Shown: positions 34,600 to 47,499, numbered from the stretch's first letter. The stretch is 64,000 bases of DNA from Microglena sp. YARC (GCA_022414725.1 CM039463.1:86009711-86073710), one strand, 5' to 3'. Notes: generated from the sequence alone by a model not told the origin. Numbers and translations: made by a program.

Positions 34600-34780
34600 T
34601 GCCCCTGGAAGAGAGTTTCGGGCCTGTTCCATGTGTCTTCTGCACGCAACAATGGACTGGAAGGAGTCAGTGGCACGGGTGTTAAGTTTGGTGTAGAGCT
34701 TGCGGGCAGCTACTTTGGAGAAACCTAAGCGGGTGAGGTTGGGAAGTGCATTGGTGGGTATGGTCCCTGTGGTACCCAAC
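34600..34780 (-). other. possible coding relic related to 32,334-32,957
   Basis: Open minus frame with LPNLTRLGFSKVAARKLYTK and SIVACRRHMEQARNSLPG, ending at the poly-G tract. Weak similarity in spacing to the 32.5-kb relic. No flanking exons found. Confidence 0.25.
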
Positions 34781-35176
34781 CCTTTTAGTACTTGATGTCA
34801 GGTCTTCCGTCGTGCCCACGTGATTATTGTCTGGGGATCAGGTCATAGAGTGCTTGTTATTATAACCCCCCCTGGTAGGTGGTCTAGTGGTGATCTCTTC
34901 CATCCATCCATCCATCCACCCATTCATCCATTCATGCATCCATCCATCCATTTGGAAGTCAACATACTTAGTCTGATATGTATCCGATCAAGACGAAACC
35001 TCCACAAGGTGCATGCCCCATGCTGCCTTCCACCTGCATACTCACACATTGCCATTGCCTAAGCAATTTAAGCACCAGTGGCGGTGCAACATTCAATCTT
35101 AACCAGATCTTGACAAATGGTTATTTCTTCTTGATCCACAGCTCTCAACTAACATGGATCGAATTGATCATTGCAG

Positions 35177-38100
35177 GAAGCAACCGCATCCGCACGCGAC
35201 TGCAAGTGGCACAAAAAATGGTCAACAACTGCAATGAATTGCAACTAAACAACATGCAGCAGGTTGGTCAGACCCTGGCACTACACAATGAACATAAATT
35301 TGTCTTCGTGCTGAGCATCTTGTTTTACATCGGTCATAAGAGGGCACTCAGGGCCATTTCCCCCTGCCTAAGAATACCGGTTCATAATACTTGAGACAAT
35401 CATGCATGGTCTCCTAAAACGATGGGACAGCAGGAGGTAAAATTGACCTTGTCTCAGGCAGAGGAGAGCAGCATTGGTTTGGGGAGTCTGGATGGCCAGG
35501 GGAACATTTTGTCTACAAGGCTAGAGGAGAAATGGGAAAATGAACATACAGGTGGATTGATGGATGGGATCTGGATGAGATAACATCTAGCAAATTTGCA
35601 CAGTGCTGTTCATGCACATCCACTTGCTGTCGCCTCTCTGTATGGAGTCGCCAGTCACAAGCACAACTAGAGGAGGTGCATGGCAGGATGATATAGCCAT
35701 GGAATAGGTTGAAGTGTGGAAACATATTGGGTTTGCCCCAATTCTGTTGTTGGCGTCCCATCATTCTGATAGCGAAGGAAGCTGAAGTGGCGTTTAAGCT
35801 GAGTCGAGAACAATTGGAGAAGGCGCTATGGCGTGAAATTGGAAGCTGAGTTGCGCCGAGGCTGTTGGTAGCTGTTTGAGGTTCAAACTTCGAACTCGTA
35901 CATTCCGGGATATGCTGCCATTTGCAGGCCCGTTCCTAGTCAGAAGTGCGGCACTGAAGTGTCGTTTCCCTCGAGACTGAAACATTCGAAGCGCCATAAT
36001 GCATGCATGATCTCGAATCCATCAGAGTCCCCAGAGTCAGCACAGCGTGGCACTCGTTTTTTCCCCCCCCCGCCCGAACACTTGTCTGCTGCTGATGACT
36101 AATCTGTCTGCATGCGCGTGTGCAGGAGCTCCGGGAATCCAAGGCGCAGATTGCTGCCCTGAGTTATCTAGAGCAGTTGCGTGCAGTTGAGATGCTCAAG
36201 ATGAAAGGCCGTGTCCAGCAGGTAAGTTCCCCCACACACATCAGAGGGATGTCTCAGTGCTTTTCTTCTCAGCCACAAGTACCAGCTTCCATGCAGCTCC
36301 CCTCACTGGCTATTTATCTGGACTGTTGAAATCTTGGAGCCAAGCCCAGTGGCTGGCTCAGAGAGCTGCATAGAAGCTACTGCTTGTAGCTGAGAAGAAA
36401 AGCTGTGGGATGTCTCCTTCTGGTCTTGTCTGCTGGGAGGATTCCACGTTTTGCTTCTCAAATTTGCTTTCTTCTTGCTGCATCTCATATCTCTCTTTGA
36501 GCCTGGTAGCCAAAACACCATTGAGTTAAGTCAAATTGAATTGTCACATGTTTTTTCAGCCAACTCTGGGCTGCTCACCGTCTTCCAATTGTAAGCCCCC
36601 CCCCCATCCCTGTGCGATACCCACGAAGCCATGGGGCATACAAAATTAATTATAACCCATGACTGGGATGTGGAGACCATTGATATACCCCTCTCTACCA
36701 CTGCAGGGGAACACACTGAGTCTCTGCTGGGTAGAAGCCATGCAACCCTTGCTGATCCCAAAACTTATGTCCATTTGATGTTCATTTCAAATGAGACAGA
36801 TACAATGTGATAGCATGTTGTTACATTAAAATGATTTGTCTCACTGAAGCAAAACTTAAGTAAAGTTGGAGCAAGGTTGGGGATATAAATTATATGCACA
36901 ATATGATTGTCATTCCCTACTTTGGGCTTTAAAGGGTGTTATCTCTGCTATATCAGGTTCAAGGAGAGCTGCACAGGCAGACGGTGAACAATGGACGGTG
37001 GAGGTCCACAATGGATGAAGACTTGAAAACGGTATGCCTGTCTGTGACCTTCTTGACTCACTTTCACTCTATCTGCCGGTGGAACCTCAACTTGTCAACA
37101 GACAAGTTCACACTCACTCACGTCCGTAGTTGCTAGTAGCCCCACCAGATAGTCTTCAATTATTTTGATTATTTGAGGATGGGCAAGTCACTTTAGCCTG
37201 GGCCATTTTCACTAGACAGATGGGGTACATAATGTTGCTTATTTTGTCATTTGCCATCAGTCCATGTTGACTCCTACAAGCCACGGGCACATTTTGAGTC
37301 CAGTAGGGCATCAGGAAAATGTAACCACCATGATGATGACGATGATGATGGTGACGATGATGATGGTGATGATGATGATGATGACGACGACGACGACGAC
37401 TTTTCCCTGGTGCCCAACTGTACGCAAAATTGCTTGCAGAAAGACGCTGAGAAGAGAAGCTTGCAGCAGGAGCTACATCAGTCACAAGAGTGCTTGAAGA
37501 ATGCGAAGAGGGAGGCTTTCCAAGCACTCAAGGAGAAGGACAAGGATCTGGAGCAGTTGAAGTGTTTGGTGAGCTGTTTTATGACTATTTTGTAGGTCAG
37601 GTTACAAGGGTGTGATTGTTGATTGAGTGGGTGTGGGTTATTCCTCCCCCCCTGGGGTTGAAGAGGCAGAGGTTGGAAGTTAGGGTATAATATCAGAGTA
37701 AATATGTTTACGAGGGCTTGGATTTTGTTTGAGGTGGAGGTTGGATGTCAGGAGTAGGTACTCTGGCTATTGTCATGCCTTGATTGACAGGGGACAAGCG
37801 CTGGGGACAAGCGTTGATTTTGAGAACAGTCACATCTCACATCTATGTTTTGAAGTACCGTTGAAAACCCTAGTTGGCACTTTTTACCTCTCGCTGTTCA
37901 GAACTACTTTTTTAGATGGGGCAGGGGAGGGGATATGAAATATAAACAAAACTCAGCTTCATGCCCCACCTTTAGCTTTAAAGGGTGTTATCTCTCGTAT
38001 ATCAGGCTGAAGGAGAGTTACACCTGATTTGCTCGCCCGGCAGTACGCTTTATGTACTGAAGTCACTACCCATGGAGGGGTAGTAAAAAGCTTAGCTTCA

Positions 38101-41022
38101 TGCCGCACCTTCAGCTGAAGGGTGTTATCTTTTTTATATCAGGCTGAAGGAGAGATACAAAAACTGACTGAGGTCAATGGATGGTTGAGGCTCCATGCGG
38201 CTGAAGATGTGAAGAAGGTGATGATGATGATGATGATGATGAGCATGATGGGCATGCTTGCCATGATTGGCATGATAAGTACGATTATTATTAGCATGTG
38301 CATGATGAACATGATGAGCATGCCGGGCATGCTTTCCATGATTAGTATGATTAATATGAGCATGAGCATGATGGGCATGTATGATTGGCATGATTGGCAT
38401 GATTAGTAGTAGCATGAGCGTGATGAGCATGCTTGCCATGGTTTTCATGATTGGCATGGTGATATTTTCCTGGTGCCCTACAGTAATCAAAATTGCTTGC
38501 AGAGAGACTCTGAGAAGAGAATCTTGCAGCAGGAGGTACAGCGGTTAGAAGAGGGCTGGCGGAATGCGGAGAGAGTGGTTTACAATGCTCTCAAAGACAA
38601 GGACAAGGAACTGGAGAAGTTGAAGCGGGAGGTGAGCTGTTTTAACTTTTTATATTTTGTAAGTCTGGTTACAAGAGTGTGGTTGTTGATTTAAGTGGAT
38701 GTGGGTAATTCCTCCCCCAATGGGGTTGAAGACGCAGAGGTTGGATGTTAGGGGATAATGTCAGAGTATATATGTTTATGAGGGTTTAGATTTTGAGAGA
38801 GGTGGAGGTGGAGGTGGAGGTGGAGGTGGAGGTGGGATGTTAAGAGTTGATTTACAGGGGGGCAAGCGTTGGCATCTGCGTTGTTCAAAAAAACGTTTCA
38901 CAACTCACAAATGCACACACTCACTCATTTCCGTATTTGTTAGTAGCCAAACCAGATAGCCCCACCAGACTATAATTACCTTGATCTTTTGAGGATGGGC
39001 CAGGTACTTCATCCTAGGTCATTTTCACAAGACAGATGGGGTACATGGATCATGTTCTTATCTTTATCCATGATGCTCATAAGGTCCTCTTGACTCCTTC
39101 AAGCCACCAACACATTTTAACCATTAGGGCACCAGGAAAAATGGAACCACCATGATGATGGTGATGATGATTACGACGACGATGATGATGATGATGTTGA
39201 TGATGATGAGGATGATGATAATGATGAGGATGAGGATGATGATGATGATGATAATCTATATGTTTGATTCGGAACTCTTGAGCAACCCTAGTTTTCACTT
39301 CATCCAGACCCACCCTAGAAATCAAATAAAGGAAAAAGATAAGATAGAGATCCTTGACTAGTTTTAAACAACTATTAGAATAACCAGGGTCATACAGCAA
39401 GGCTGCTTCGTGGCTGCTGCATGACGCTGCTATGGAGGTATGAAATTGACTGAAGGGATGCCTTAAACAATGGATATAATATTGCCACGCAAACAAGAGG
39501 CTATACAGGGCTGTAACACAATTTTGCAGCTTAAGGTAGATTGTGCTGATTTTGTTGGTTATCAAATGTTTTCACGAATACAAGGTTTTCCTTCATATTT
39601 CCTTGATTTGTGTTTTAGCTGAAACTAAAAGTGTTCCATAGTTGTTGAGTTAAGCAGCATGCTGCCTGCCACTTCTGCAGTTGAAGGCAGAGTGTGATGA
39701 GAAGGACAGATTGCAGGGAGAGCTTGACCTACTGGAGGAACGGTGTTCTGTGAAATCCCAGGAAATTGATCATCTGCAGCTTGACTTGCATGAAGCTTGC
39801 CGACAGATCAAGGCAGGTGCCGTTCAGCGAGGAAATGAGAGTTTGCAGGAGACATCAAGGAACTTGGAACCCTCCGGCAGCTGGGTACCCTCTGGCAACT
39901 CCATACTGCCCTCTGGCAACTCCGTTCCGCCCTCTGGCAACCAGGACCTTGCCCTGCCTTTGGAGGCTGGGCTGCCAGCTCCAACAAGTGGCTTGAGCTT
40001 TGAAATGGGGCATGGAACAACGGTGCGATGGTATCCAAATATTTGTAGCACTGACAACCAAAAAGTGCTATATTTGGTTAACAGTGTCAATATATCAGAG
40101 TGCTGCGATGTGGTGCATTGTATTGACACAAAAACGGCCAAAGCCGTGTGGTGTAGATCAAACATAAAAGCTCGTCTACAGGATCTGGCTCGGGTGTTGG
40201 AGAAAAATGAAGTGGAGCGCAGTTAGTTGGCGACCTGAATTCCTCAAATTGCGCAATTTGTACGCATGGCTGTACAGAAAGAAATCGCGAAATATGAAAA
40301 ATAAAATCAATGCATTGCAAGGCGCAACGAGGTGAGATGTACACATGGCCGTACAGAAATAAATCATGCGAAATGTAAAATAAAATCAATACATGGCATG
40401 GCGCAACCAGGTGAGATGTACGCATGGATGTAGAGAAAGAAATCACGAGAAATGTAAAATAAAAAATGCATGGCATAGCACATTCAGGTGGGATGTACGC
40501 ATGGCCGTACAGGAATCGTGAAAATGTCAAATAAAATCAATGCATCGCTTGGCGCAACCAGGTGAGATGTATGCATGGCTGTACAGGAAGAAATCATGCG
40601 AAATGTAAAATATTATCAATGGATGGCATGGCACAACCAGGGGGGATGTACGCATGGCTGTACAGAAAGAAATTACGAGCAATGTAAAATAAAATCAATG
40701 CATGGCATGGCGCAACCAGATGAGATGTACGCATGGCTGTACATAAATATATCATGATATATGTAAAATATAATCAATGCATGGCATGGCGCAGCCAGGT
40801 GGGATGTACGCATGGAAGGCGAAAGGTACAGAACATATTGGTATGTAAATTATGTTTCGTCAGCATCGGGACTTTTACAGAAGCCTAGTGGTGCAATGTG
40901 CCACATTTTATTGGTTAAGTGTTAAACAAAGTGCTATGATTTTTTTCTCTTCCCTTGCATTTGGGTTGTATTTGGAAAAAGGAAGTAGCAGGTGGAGGGA
41001 AGAAGTTCAGGAGGGCAGGAAT

Positions 41023-41055
<33 letters not shown>

Positions 41056-42803
41056 CGATGATGATGATAGGTGGTGGTGGTGGTGATGATGATGATGATG
41101 ATGATGATTACGATATTGATTATCAATGGTGATGGTGGTGATGGTTATGGTGATGATGATGAGGAGGAGGATTACAACAACAAGACGACTGCAATGGCAT
41201 TTATACCGGTGTTCTACTTGACTCCAAATACGCTTACAGCTTGACAGAGCTAAACCCTATACTCGTATTGCTTTGCTGAACCCTATACTCGTATTGCTTT
41301 GCTGAACCCTATACTCGTATTGCTTTGCTGAACCCTATACTCGTATTGCTTTGCTGAACTATATACTCGTATTGCTTTGCTGAACCCTAAACTCGTATTG
41401 CTTTGCTGTGAACCCTATACTCGTATTGCTTTGCTGAACCCTATACTCGTATTGCTTTGCTGAACCCTATACTCGTATTGCTTTGCTGTGAACCCTATAC
41501 TTGTATTGCTTTGCTGTGAACCCTATACTCGTATTGCTTTGCTGAACCCTATACTCGTATTGCTTTGCTGAACCCTATACTCGTATTGCTTTGCTGAACC
41601 CTATACTCGTATTGCTTTGCTGAACCCTGTACTTGTATTGCTTTGCTGAACCCTGCACTTGTATTGCTTTGCTGAACCCTATACTGGTATTGCTTTGCTG
41701 AAGCCTATACTGGTATTGCTTTACTGAACCCTGTACTTGTATTGCTTTGCTGAACCCTGTACTTGTATTGCTTTGCTGAACCCTATACTCAGGGCTTATC
41801 CCCCCGCTACATAGCAATAGCGATATATAGCAATCGAGACCCTGTTTTGGCACCAACGTCCACTACCTTGGCACGCCCTGACACCCAAACCCCCACCCCC
41901 CTAGAGCGGCCCTTTGGGCTGCCCTACCCAAATCAGTACCTGGACACTACCCTTGGAAAGTACCAAATCCCTGAAAGCTACTAGAAGTCCCCCTTTCTGA
42001 AATGTAGAAAAACTCTGTCTTTACCCGTTTTGCTTCAGGAGATGAGGCACCTCCTCCAGAGCCTATGCATTGGGCTGGAAAAATGGAGCGAGAAAATGAT
42101 TAGCCAAGGGACGGTGGGATTAGGAGCATCCCAGAAGCATCTATCGCTGGAAGACTGTCATGTTCAAGTTGCATTGGCTGAGCTGGATTCTGGCTCCCTG
42201 GGGCCTCAACTTCTTCAGCACCACACGCTGCACCTACTGTTTGATGATGAGTCCAGCCATGTAAAAGTTGAGGAGCTCCTGCAAGCGCAGGACAGCACTA
42301 GACAATTCCTCACAATGGAATTTGTGTGTTCTATCATCAGCGAGCTAGAATCCAGGTTTAGTTTTCACTTTCCTAATTGGAGTCCAGAAAGTAGTGCGAG
42401 AAAGGAGTGTGAGAAAGGAGTGTTGGCAGCGGTGGATATCGCTAAGCAGTTGCACGCAATGATGAGCCGCTCCAAGCATCCACTGAAGACGTACTGCAGC
42501 ATCCCAGGAGAGCGCTTGAGCACTACAAAGCATGGCACTCCCCTCAGAATGCTAACGACTACCAGCTGGAGTCCAGTTCCTCATGCCACTGGCATTTCAC
42601 AAGGCAGCTGGGTTGTGGTGGATGTGGGTCCTGACCAGAGCAAAGACATGAAGGAGGATACGTGCAGGTCTGAAGACTGCTTTGTGTGTCTGACTGTGAC
42701 TCCAGGCATAGAGTTCTCGAACAGGCAGGATGCAGGTGGTGCTGTGCTCGTCCCTGAGGAGGTCTTTGTGGTAAAGCTCCTTCCAAGCGTCACGCAGAAG
42801 TAA
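35177..42803 (+). CDS. multi-exon coiled-coil protein, family not recognised
   Basis: Supported exons: 35177-35262, 35431-35551, from 35773 (3' end unclear), 36126-36221, 36957-37031, 37440-37568, 38143-38217, 38503-38631, 39681 to at most 40226, and 42039-42803 with stop TAA. Exons from 36126 to 38631 are phase 0-0. They encode charged heptad-like helices rich in E, K, Q and L (for example QQELHQSQECLKNAKREA), expected to form a long coiled coil. The 39681 exon ends in PSGN-type repeats before a stop at 40224. The last exon is a 255-residue region with no motif I can name. The exon at 35773 hits a stop after about 24 codons, possibly from a one-base indel in a G run. No initiator ATG was found; a 5' exon near 31,95x is possible. 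No signal peptide or membrane segment is visible. Confidence 0.7.
36258..36410. mobile_element. hairpin MITE family B, internally deleted
   Basis: About 150 bp with both inverted ends (GCTTTTCTTCTCAGC..., ...GCTGAGAAGAAAAGC) and a shortened middle. It lies 37 bp after a splice donor of the coiled-coil gene. Confidence 0.75.
37255..37400 (-). repeat. family H copy with (GATGAT)n
   Basis: Reversed H core, then GATGATGACG repeats running into ACGACGACG, just before the 37,440 exon. Confidence 0.6.
38006..38080 (+). pseudogene. decayed copy of the 25-codon coiled-coil exon
   Basis: After TATATCAG the sequence begins GCTGAAGGAGAGTTACAC like the exons at 36,957 and 38,143, then departs and reaches a stop. 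The upstream intron word AAAGGGTGTTATCTCT is shared by all three. Confidence 0.6.
38220..38460. repeat. (GAT)n and degenerate ATGAGCATGATGGGC repeat
   Basis: It starts at the donor of the 38,143 exon and ends at a family H word. The methionine-rich and histidine-rich frames are artefacts. Confidence 0.7.
39080..39260 (-). repeat. family H copy with (GAT)n
   Basis: Reversed H core (CTCCTTCAAGCCACC...) followed by GATGATGAT and GAGGATGAT units. Confidence 0.6.
40250..40815. repeat. minisatellite, about 79-bp unit, each with a donor-like GTGAGA
   Basis: Eight copies of a unit with TACGCATGGCTGTACAG, AATAAAATCAATGCATGGC and CGCAACCAGGTGAGATG. It starts 25 bp after the stop of the 39,681 exon, so it may have arisen from a junction. 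Confidence 0.85.
41020..41250 (+). repeat. (GAT)n/(GGT)n tract and family H core
   Basis: GATGATGAT and GGTGGTGGT tracts followed by CTACTTGACTCCAAATACGC and AGCTTGACAGAG. Confidence 0.7.
41255..41790. repeat. minisatellite, 26-bp unit
   Basis: About 20 units of CTGAACCCTATACTCGTATT plus GCTTTG, in the last intron of the coiled-coil gene. Confidence 0.95.
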
Positions 42804-43450
42804 GATAGTAGGGTTGGGCAGAGCCATGAAATGCCACAGCAGAGTGGTGCGGCAGTACAGAAAGGTGCACATGCAGTAGCAGCAGTAGCAGCAGAGCAGC
42901 AGACAGAATGATGTCCTCCGGAGTAATGGGCAGATGCAGCTGCAGCAGCAGAAGCGTATGTGACACCAGCATGATGAGGAGCAAAAGCAAAACAGTGTGG
43001 CACTACAGAGAAGTACAAAGCAGCAGCAGCAGCAGAGCGGTGCGGTACTGCAGAGAAATGGGCGGCAGCAGCAGCAGCAGCTGAAGCAGAATGCTGCAGC
43101 ACTGCCAAGAAGTACAAACATCAGCAGAACAATGGGGTGCTGCATAGTAACGGGCAGCAGCAGCAGCAGAACGGTGTGGGACTGCAGATTGACAAGGAGC
43201 TACTGTGCTGAACTACTGAGAACTAAAAGCAGCAGCAGGAGTAGAACCAGCACCAGCAGCAGCAGAACGATGCGGTTCTGCAGTGTTAGCTGAGGCAGCG
43301 ACAGCAGCAGCATAGTTCTGAGACACAGCCAAGACTACTAAGCAGCAGCGAAACGGCGCGGGTCTGTAGAGTAATGGGTAGCAGCAGCAGATTGCTGGCA
43401 CAGTGAAGAGTGACAAAGAGCAACAACAGAACATAGCGGCGCTGCAGATT
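42804..43450 (+). repeat. CAG-rich region, probable 3' UTR of the coiled-coil gene
   Basis: Interrupted CAG tracts in units with GCAGAGCGGTGCGG..CTGCAGAGAA. It follows the stop codon directly. It is unrelated in detail to the giant array (no GGTGTTGG core). Confidence 0.7.
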
Positions 43451-43515
43451 GATGCATAACTTATTTTGAAGGAAAGAAAAAGCGTCTTTGTGTCTTTGTG
43501 TTTTCCTTGTGCTTG

Positions 43516-43620
43516 GGACCAGATCTTGAAGTGCCTTGAACGCTGGACCAGGTTGTCAAGTTGGGGACCAGATCTTGAAGTGCCTTAAAGGCTGGGCCAG
43601 GTTATCAAGTTGGATGGGGA
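43516..43620. repeat. two tandem copies of a 50-bp unit
   Basis: GGGACCAGATCTTGAAGTGCC and GGTTATCAAGTTGG-type words occur twice. After it come reversed family G (43,640-43,720) and family I (43,780-43,860). Confidence 0.6.
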
Positions 43621-44004
43621 CCAGGTGTGTTTGTTCATAGCTCCTCCGGATAGTCTAGAATGATATGAGGTTAGGCAAGTCCTTTTTTCTTTTCAAGACT
43701 GTAACATACCTTGTGTACATACCAGTTGAATCGTTGTACATACCCATTGAATGATGTACATACCCGTTGAATCGATAACTAGTAATGCTTTTACTGCTGA
43801 AGACGGCGAGCAGCCAAATTGCTGGCGGTGTAATAAGACTAGACATGTAACCAAGTTCAAGTTCAAGATGAATGTTGATGCTACAGCCTAGGATGATGTC
43901 AATGCCAAAATCACAGGGGGCAAGGATTTCCCAACAAAGTGATGCTGTGGGGATGCAGGGATATCGAACTACTGACCTTAAAGCGGTAGCAATGTCTCGT
44001 GGAA

Positions 44005-44275
44005 GAATTAAATTGCGCTCGCAGGAACTTGGGTGCTGCGCCCCGCGGCTGGCGGTTTGAATCTGGCTGTTGACCGCTGTTGACCCCTCAGCACCTTGGA
44101 CTGGAGGTACGAAGTCCGCACACGTGTCCAGCCAGACAGACCCCTCCGATCTCGGTCTGTGCGCAAGCCCAAGGCTCGGCTCAACCTAAAAACGGTTGCG
44201 TTGACGCATTAGAGCTATTGCGCCCGCAGAAACAGGGGTGTTGCGCGGCTGGCGGTTTCAATCTGGCTTCACGCC
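44005..44275 (+). repeat. duplicated B-box-like segment
   Basis: GCGCGGCTGGCGGTTT(G/C)AATCTGGC at 44,040 and 44,250, each after an ATTGCGC(T/C)CGCAGAA word. GGTTTGAATCT resembles a pol III B box; a SINE tandem is possible. Confidence 0.3.
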
Positions 44276-44369
44276 AACCGGAATTGGTTCAACCAACGCC
44301 AAAGGCGGTTGGCGTGGCTTGTCTCGGCGTGGGTTGCAACTAAAGCCTCTTCCGGTCTTCCCCTGTGTT

Positions 44370-45041
44370 TTCCCTCTCCTCCAGTATTTTGAACAGAAAA
44401 TCGCTCTCGTGTAAAATCCTCCACTTACCGAGGAAACAAACTATGTTTCTACAAAGTGGTATCAAATATAACGTGTTCTGCACCAGGGTTGTTCATGGTT
44501 ACATCAGAAACGTTGTGATACGTAGCTGTCTTTCAAAAATTGCTTGACTTGTGAGACCTAACTTTAATCAAAATCTACGTAACCGGCCTTGAAAATATAC
44601 GTGAATCACGGATTGGACCCTACAGACTTGAATTAATTGAAATGTAACGTTTTGAACGAACATATGTTGCACTACCGTATGTCATGGTTGAGGATTTTGC
44701 ACTCAGCTCCTAATAGCATTTGCAAACGAATGAGCTGATATTTCGAACACAAGCTATCATATGACATGATGCCACTCTAAGATAGCATCAGTCAAAAGGA
44801 ATACAGTTGTAGGTTTTTGCACAACCCGTTTGGCGAACGGGTAGAAACATAACCTGGGACAGGGTTCATAACAATGTATGCAGTCGTTATATTAACAGCA
44901 ACACACGTTGCCGGCAGGCCATTGTTGACCCAGTAAAGACAAGATCGCTTAACAACGTCCGTTGGGGTCTTCCAACCGGCCCTCAATAAACGACCGAATT
45001 AAAAGCCGAAAAGCACAAACAACGAACGCGTGTCGACTAGA
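44370..45041 (+). promoter_or_regulatory. presumed promoter region of copy R
   Basis: Inverted homolog of 31,642-31,985. Matching islands include CTCCTCCAGTAT, ACCGAGGAAACAA, GTGTTCTGC and the CRE-like inverted repeat. Similarity stops near 44,340, which marks the inner edge of the duplicated segment. Confidence 0.45.
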
Positions 45042-46265
45042 ATGGCTGGTTTAGGACCGAGAAACGGTGTGCAACTGGCCAAGAGGGAGGTAGTTATCGC
45101 CATTGATTTCGGTGAGGGAGTAGGCACTAGCTAGGCACCAGTGGGAATGTCATGACGTGTGTATTCCCCCCCGTTATCTTCTGTCATTTGATCTTCAACA
45201 AGCTGGATTCTTTTTGCTTTCTGTTGATTTATTATCTACTTCAACTCTTTAACGATCTTTCAAGCTGCCCCCCCGGAATTAATGCATTCGATTACTGTAG
45301 AGAGTTAATCGTGGGAATTTAATGATTAAAAACCTCCCTCAGCACAGCTCAGCATTAGAGTAAGATACTCCACACTGACAGTAAGTGCGGCATGATCTGA
45401 GTGCGGGTATCGGAAAGTGGTTTCAATTCGGGATTTGTGCGATCCACCCTCCCAGGCGAAATTCTGTGGACCCCTTTCTCGGGTCGGCCCCCCATCCTCT
45501 CAGTCCCAGTGCGCCGTTTTACTCGAGTAGCTTCTTCCTGGTGCATACGTCAAATTCCCTTGGTTTTCAGACACCTGCTATGCAATGCGATGTGAAATTA
45601 AATCTCGTGGTACCGGTGAACTGCCGGTTGATCTAGTGCATCCGCGTTTGGCATGGGTGCATCTCCCTGCGATCGGCGCGACACAGTTCTCGTCTTATCG
45701 CTTCCACTTCGCGACCGCGATAATTGCTGGGGAACTGCAGCAATTGCTCTCATCCAGGGTTATCAGGTATGCCTCACTCACTGGCTCACTCCTATCGAGG
45801 GTAACTTGAAGGAAAGAAAAAGTCTGTGTAGTACCATGCTGCTCCTAGTAGCTTCTTTGGCCCCCACAAGCAACCCCAAATGGCTCTTATAAAATGTAGA
45901 GCCTCCCAAGCACCAAGGTACATAATTTAGCACTTGTTCTACAAGCAACACCAAAGATCGCCCTGCTCCTATCTGGGTGAAGCTGGTAGTAGCAATAACC
46001 TAGCAGTAGAGTAGCTTCATCTGTTGGTACATCCAAACAGCTAGCAAGATGCATCTTCACAACTGGCATTATCAGACCATAGTTCTTCCCTATCTTTCCA
46101 CACATTTCCACGCATTTTCCACACATTTGATATTATCTGACCATAGTGCTTCCCTACCTTTCCCTAAAAAAAATCCCTAACCTGATTTCCCTAACTGTCC
46201 TTTCCCTTCTTGAACTTGCCTATTAACGCAAGAGCTGATGTACCCGATTCAACACGTACATGGTT

Positions 46266-46812
46266 CTCATAGCTTTTCTTTTCAACTACGAGCAGCAGCT
46301 TCTAAGCAGCTTCCTGAGCTAGCCACTGGGCCAAGCCCCAATATTTCAACAATGAAGGAAAATAGTAGGGTGCCCTGCCCTGGTGGGTCCCCTCGAGGTC
46401 GGCCGTTGTTGACTTGTGGGCCTTTGTTGACTTGTGTTAAAGTATGTGGCTGGGAGCGAAGGAACTGCCGCATGTAGGGGCGCAGGTTTGAGCTATTTAG
46501 CTTTGGCATACACACATTTCGGGATGCGATGAATTGAGGGACAGTGTGCGGGAGGAACAGGGATTGGTACGTACCTAGCTCGTGACTGCCGCGATTTGAC
46601 CGGTAAAGCTGGGAGTAAGTTCGGTAAGGTCGATAAGTTCGTTATTCCAACCAACTGTATTGCGGTGTCGCTGCATAGGTATGGCTGCCTTCGGGTCGAC
46701 CAACTGGATGTGTCAGCTTCAAGGTGCACTAGATCGCATCAGGATTGGGTGCCTAGCCAGTCACATGAGCTAACTAGAAGCTGCTGCTCGTAGCTTAAAA
46801 TAAAAACTATGA
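46266..46812. mobile_element. hairpin MITE family B in R intron 1, split by element D
   Basis: Left half 46,266 to about 46,356 and right half about 46,706-46,812 align to the two halves of the intact L copy (30,338-30,540). The middle, AGTAGGGTGCCCTG to GGGTCGACC, is an element D relative. Confidence 0.8.
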
Positions 46813-47061
46813 TAGTTCGCAGGTCCAGCTTTGGTTTGACTGGGCAGGCAATGACCATATTTCTCAATTAATGTTTTGTTTGCATAATAATAATAGCAAC
46901 TCACAACTCAATTCATAGCTCAATTAACATGTTAATATTTATCAAATATTATGTTAACATTTCTCAATTAATATGATGTTTCTCATTCAATGCGTTGATG
47001 TTACACAGGTACTCATGGTACTGGCTTTGCTTACAGCGTAGATGGGGGTGACACTGTCAAC

Positions 47062-47466
47062 ATGCACGAGCAGTACCCGCACCAGGCGATACCATACCCC
47101 AAGACGAGGACTGCCATTCTGTACAATGGAAGGTAGGTCAACATGCTATGGTACTACCTTCATCAGGCGGTACCATACCCCAAGCAGAAGACTGCTATCC
47201 TGTACAACAGAAGGTACGTCATCATGCATGAGAACTACCTTCATCAGGCGGTACCATACCCCAAGCAGAGGACTGCTATCCTGTACACCAGAAGGTGCGT
47301 CATCATGCACGAAAACTACCCGCATCAAGCGGTACTTCACCCAAAGCAGAGGACTGCCATCCTATGCACCAGAAGGTACGCCATCATGCACGGGCAATAC
47401 CTGCATCAAGCGGTACTTTATCATAAGCAGAGGACTGCCATTCTGTGTAACCGAAAGCAAGACATG
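47062..47466 (+). repeat. 81-bp tandem repeat at the exon 2 donor of R, five units
   Basis: Starts at 47062, 47143, 47224, 47305 and 47386. Each carries CATCAGGCGGTACC-like and AAGGTACGTC-like words; unit 1 is real exon 2 plus donor. L has three units. Confidence 0.9.
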
Positions 47467-47499
47467 ATGTATGCAAACGTGCTCATGGATCCCCTACCT

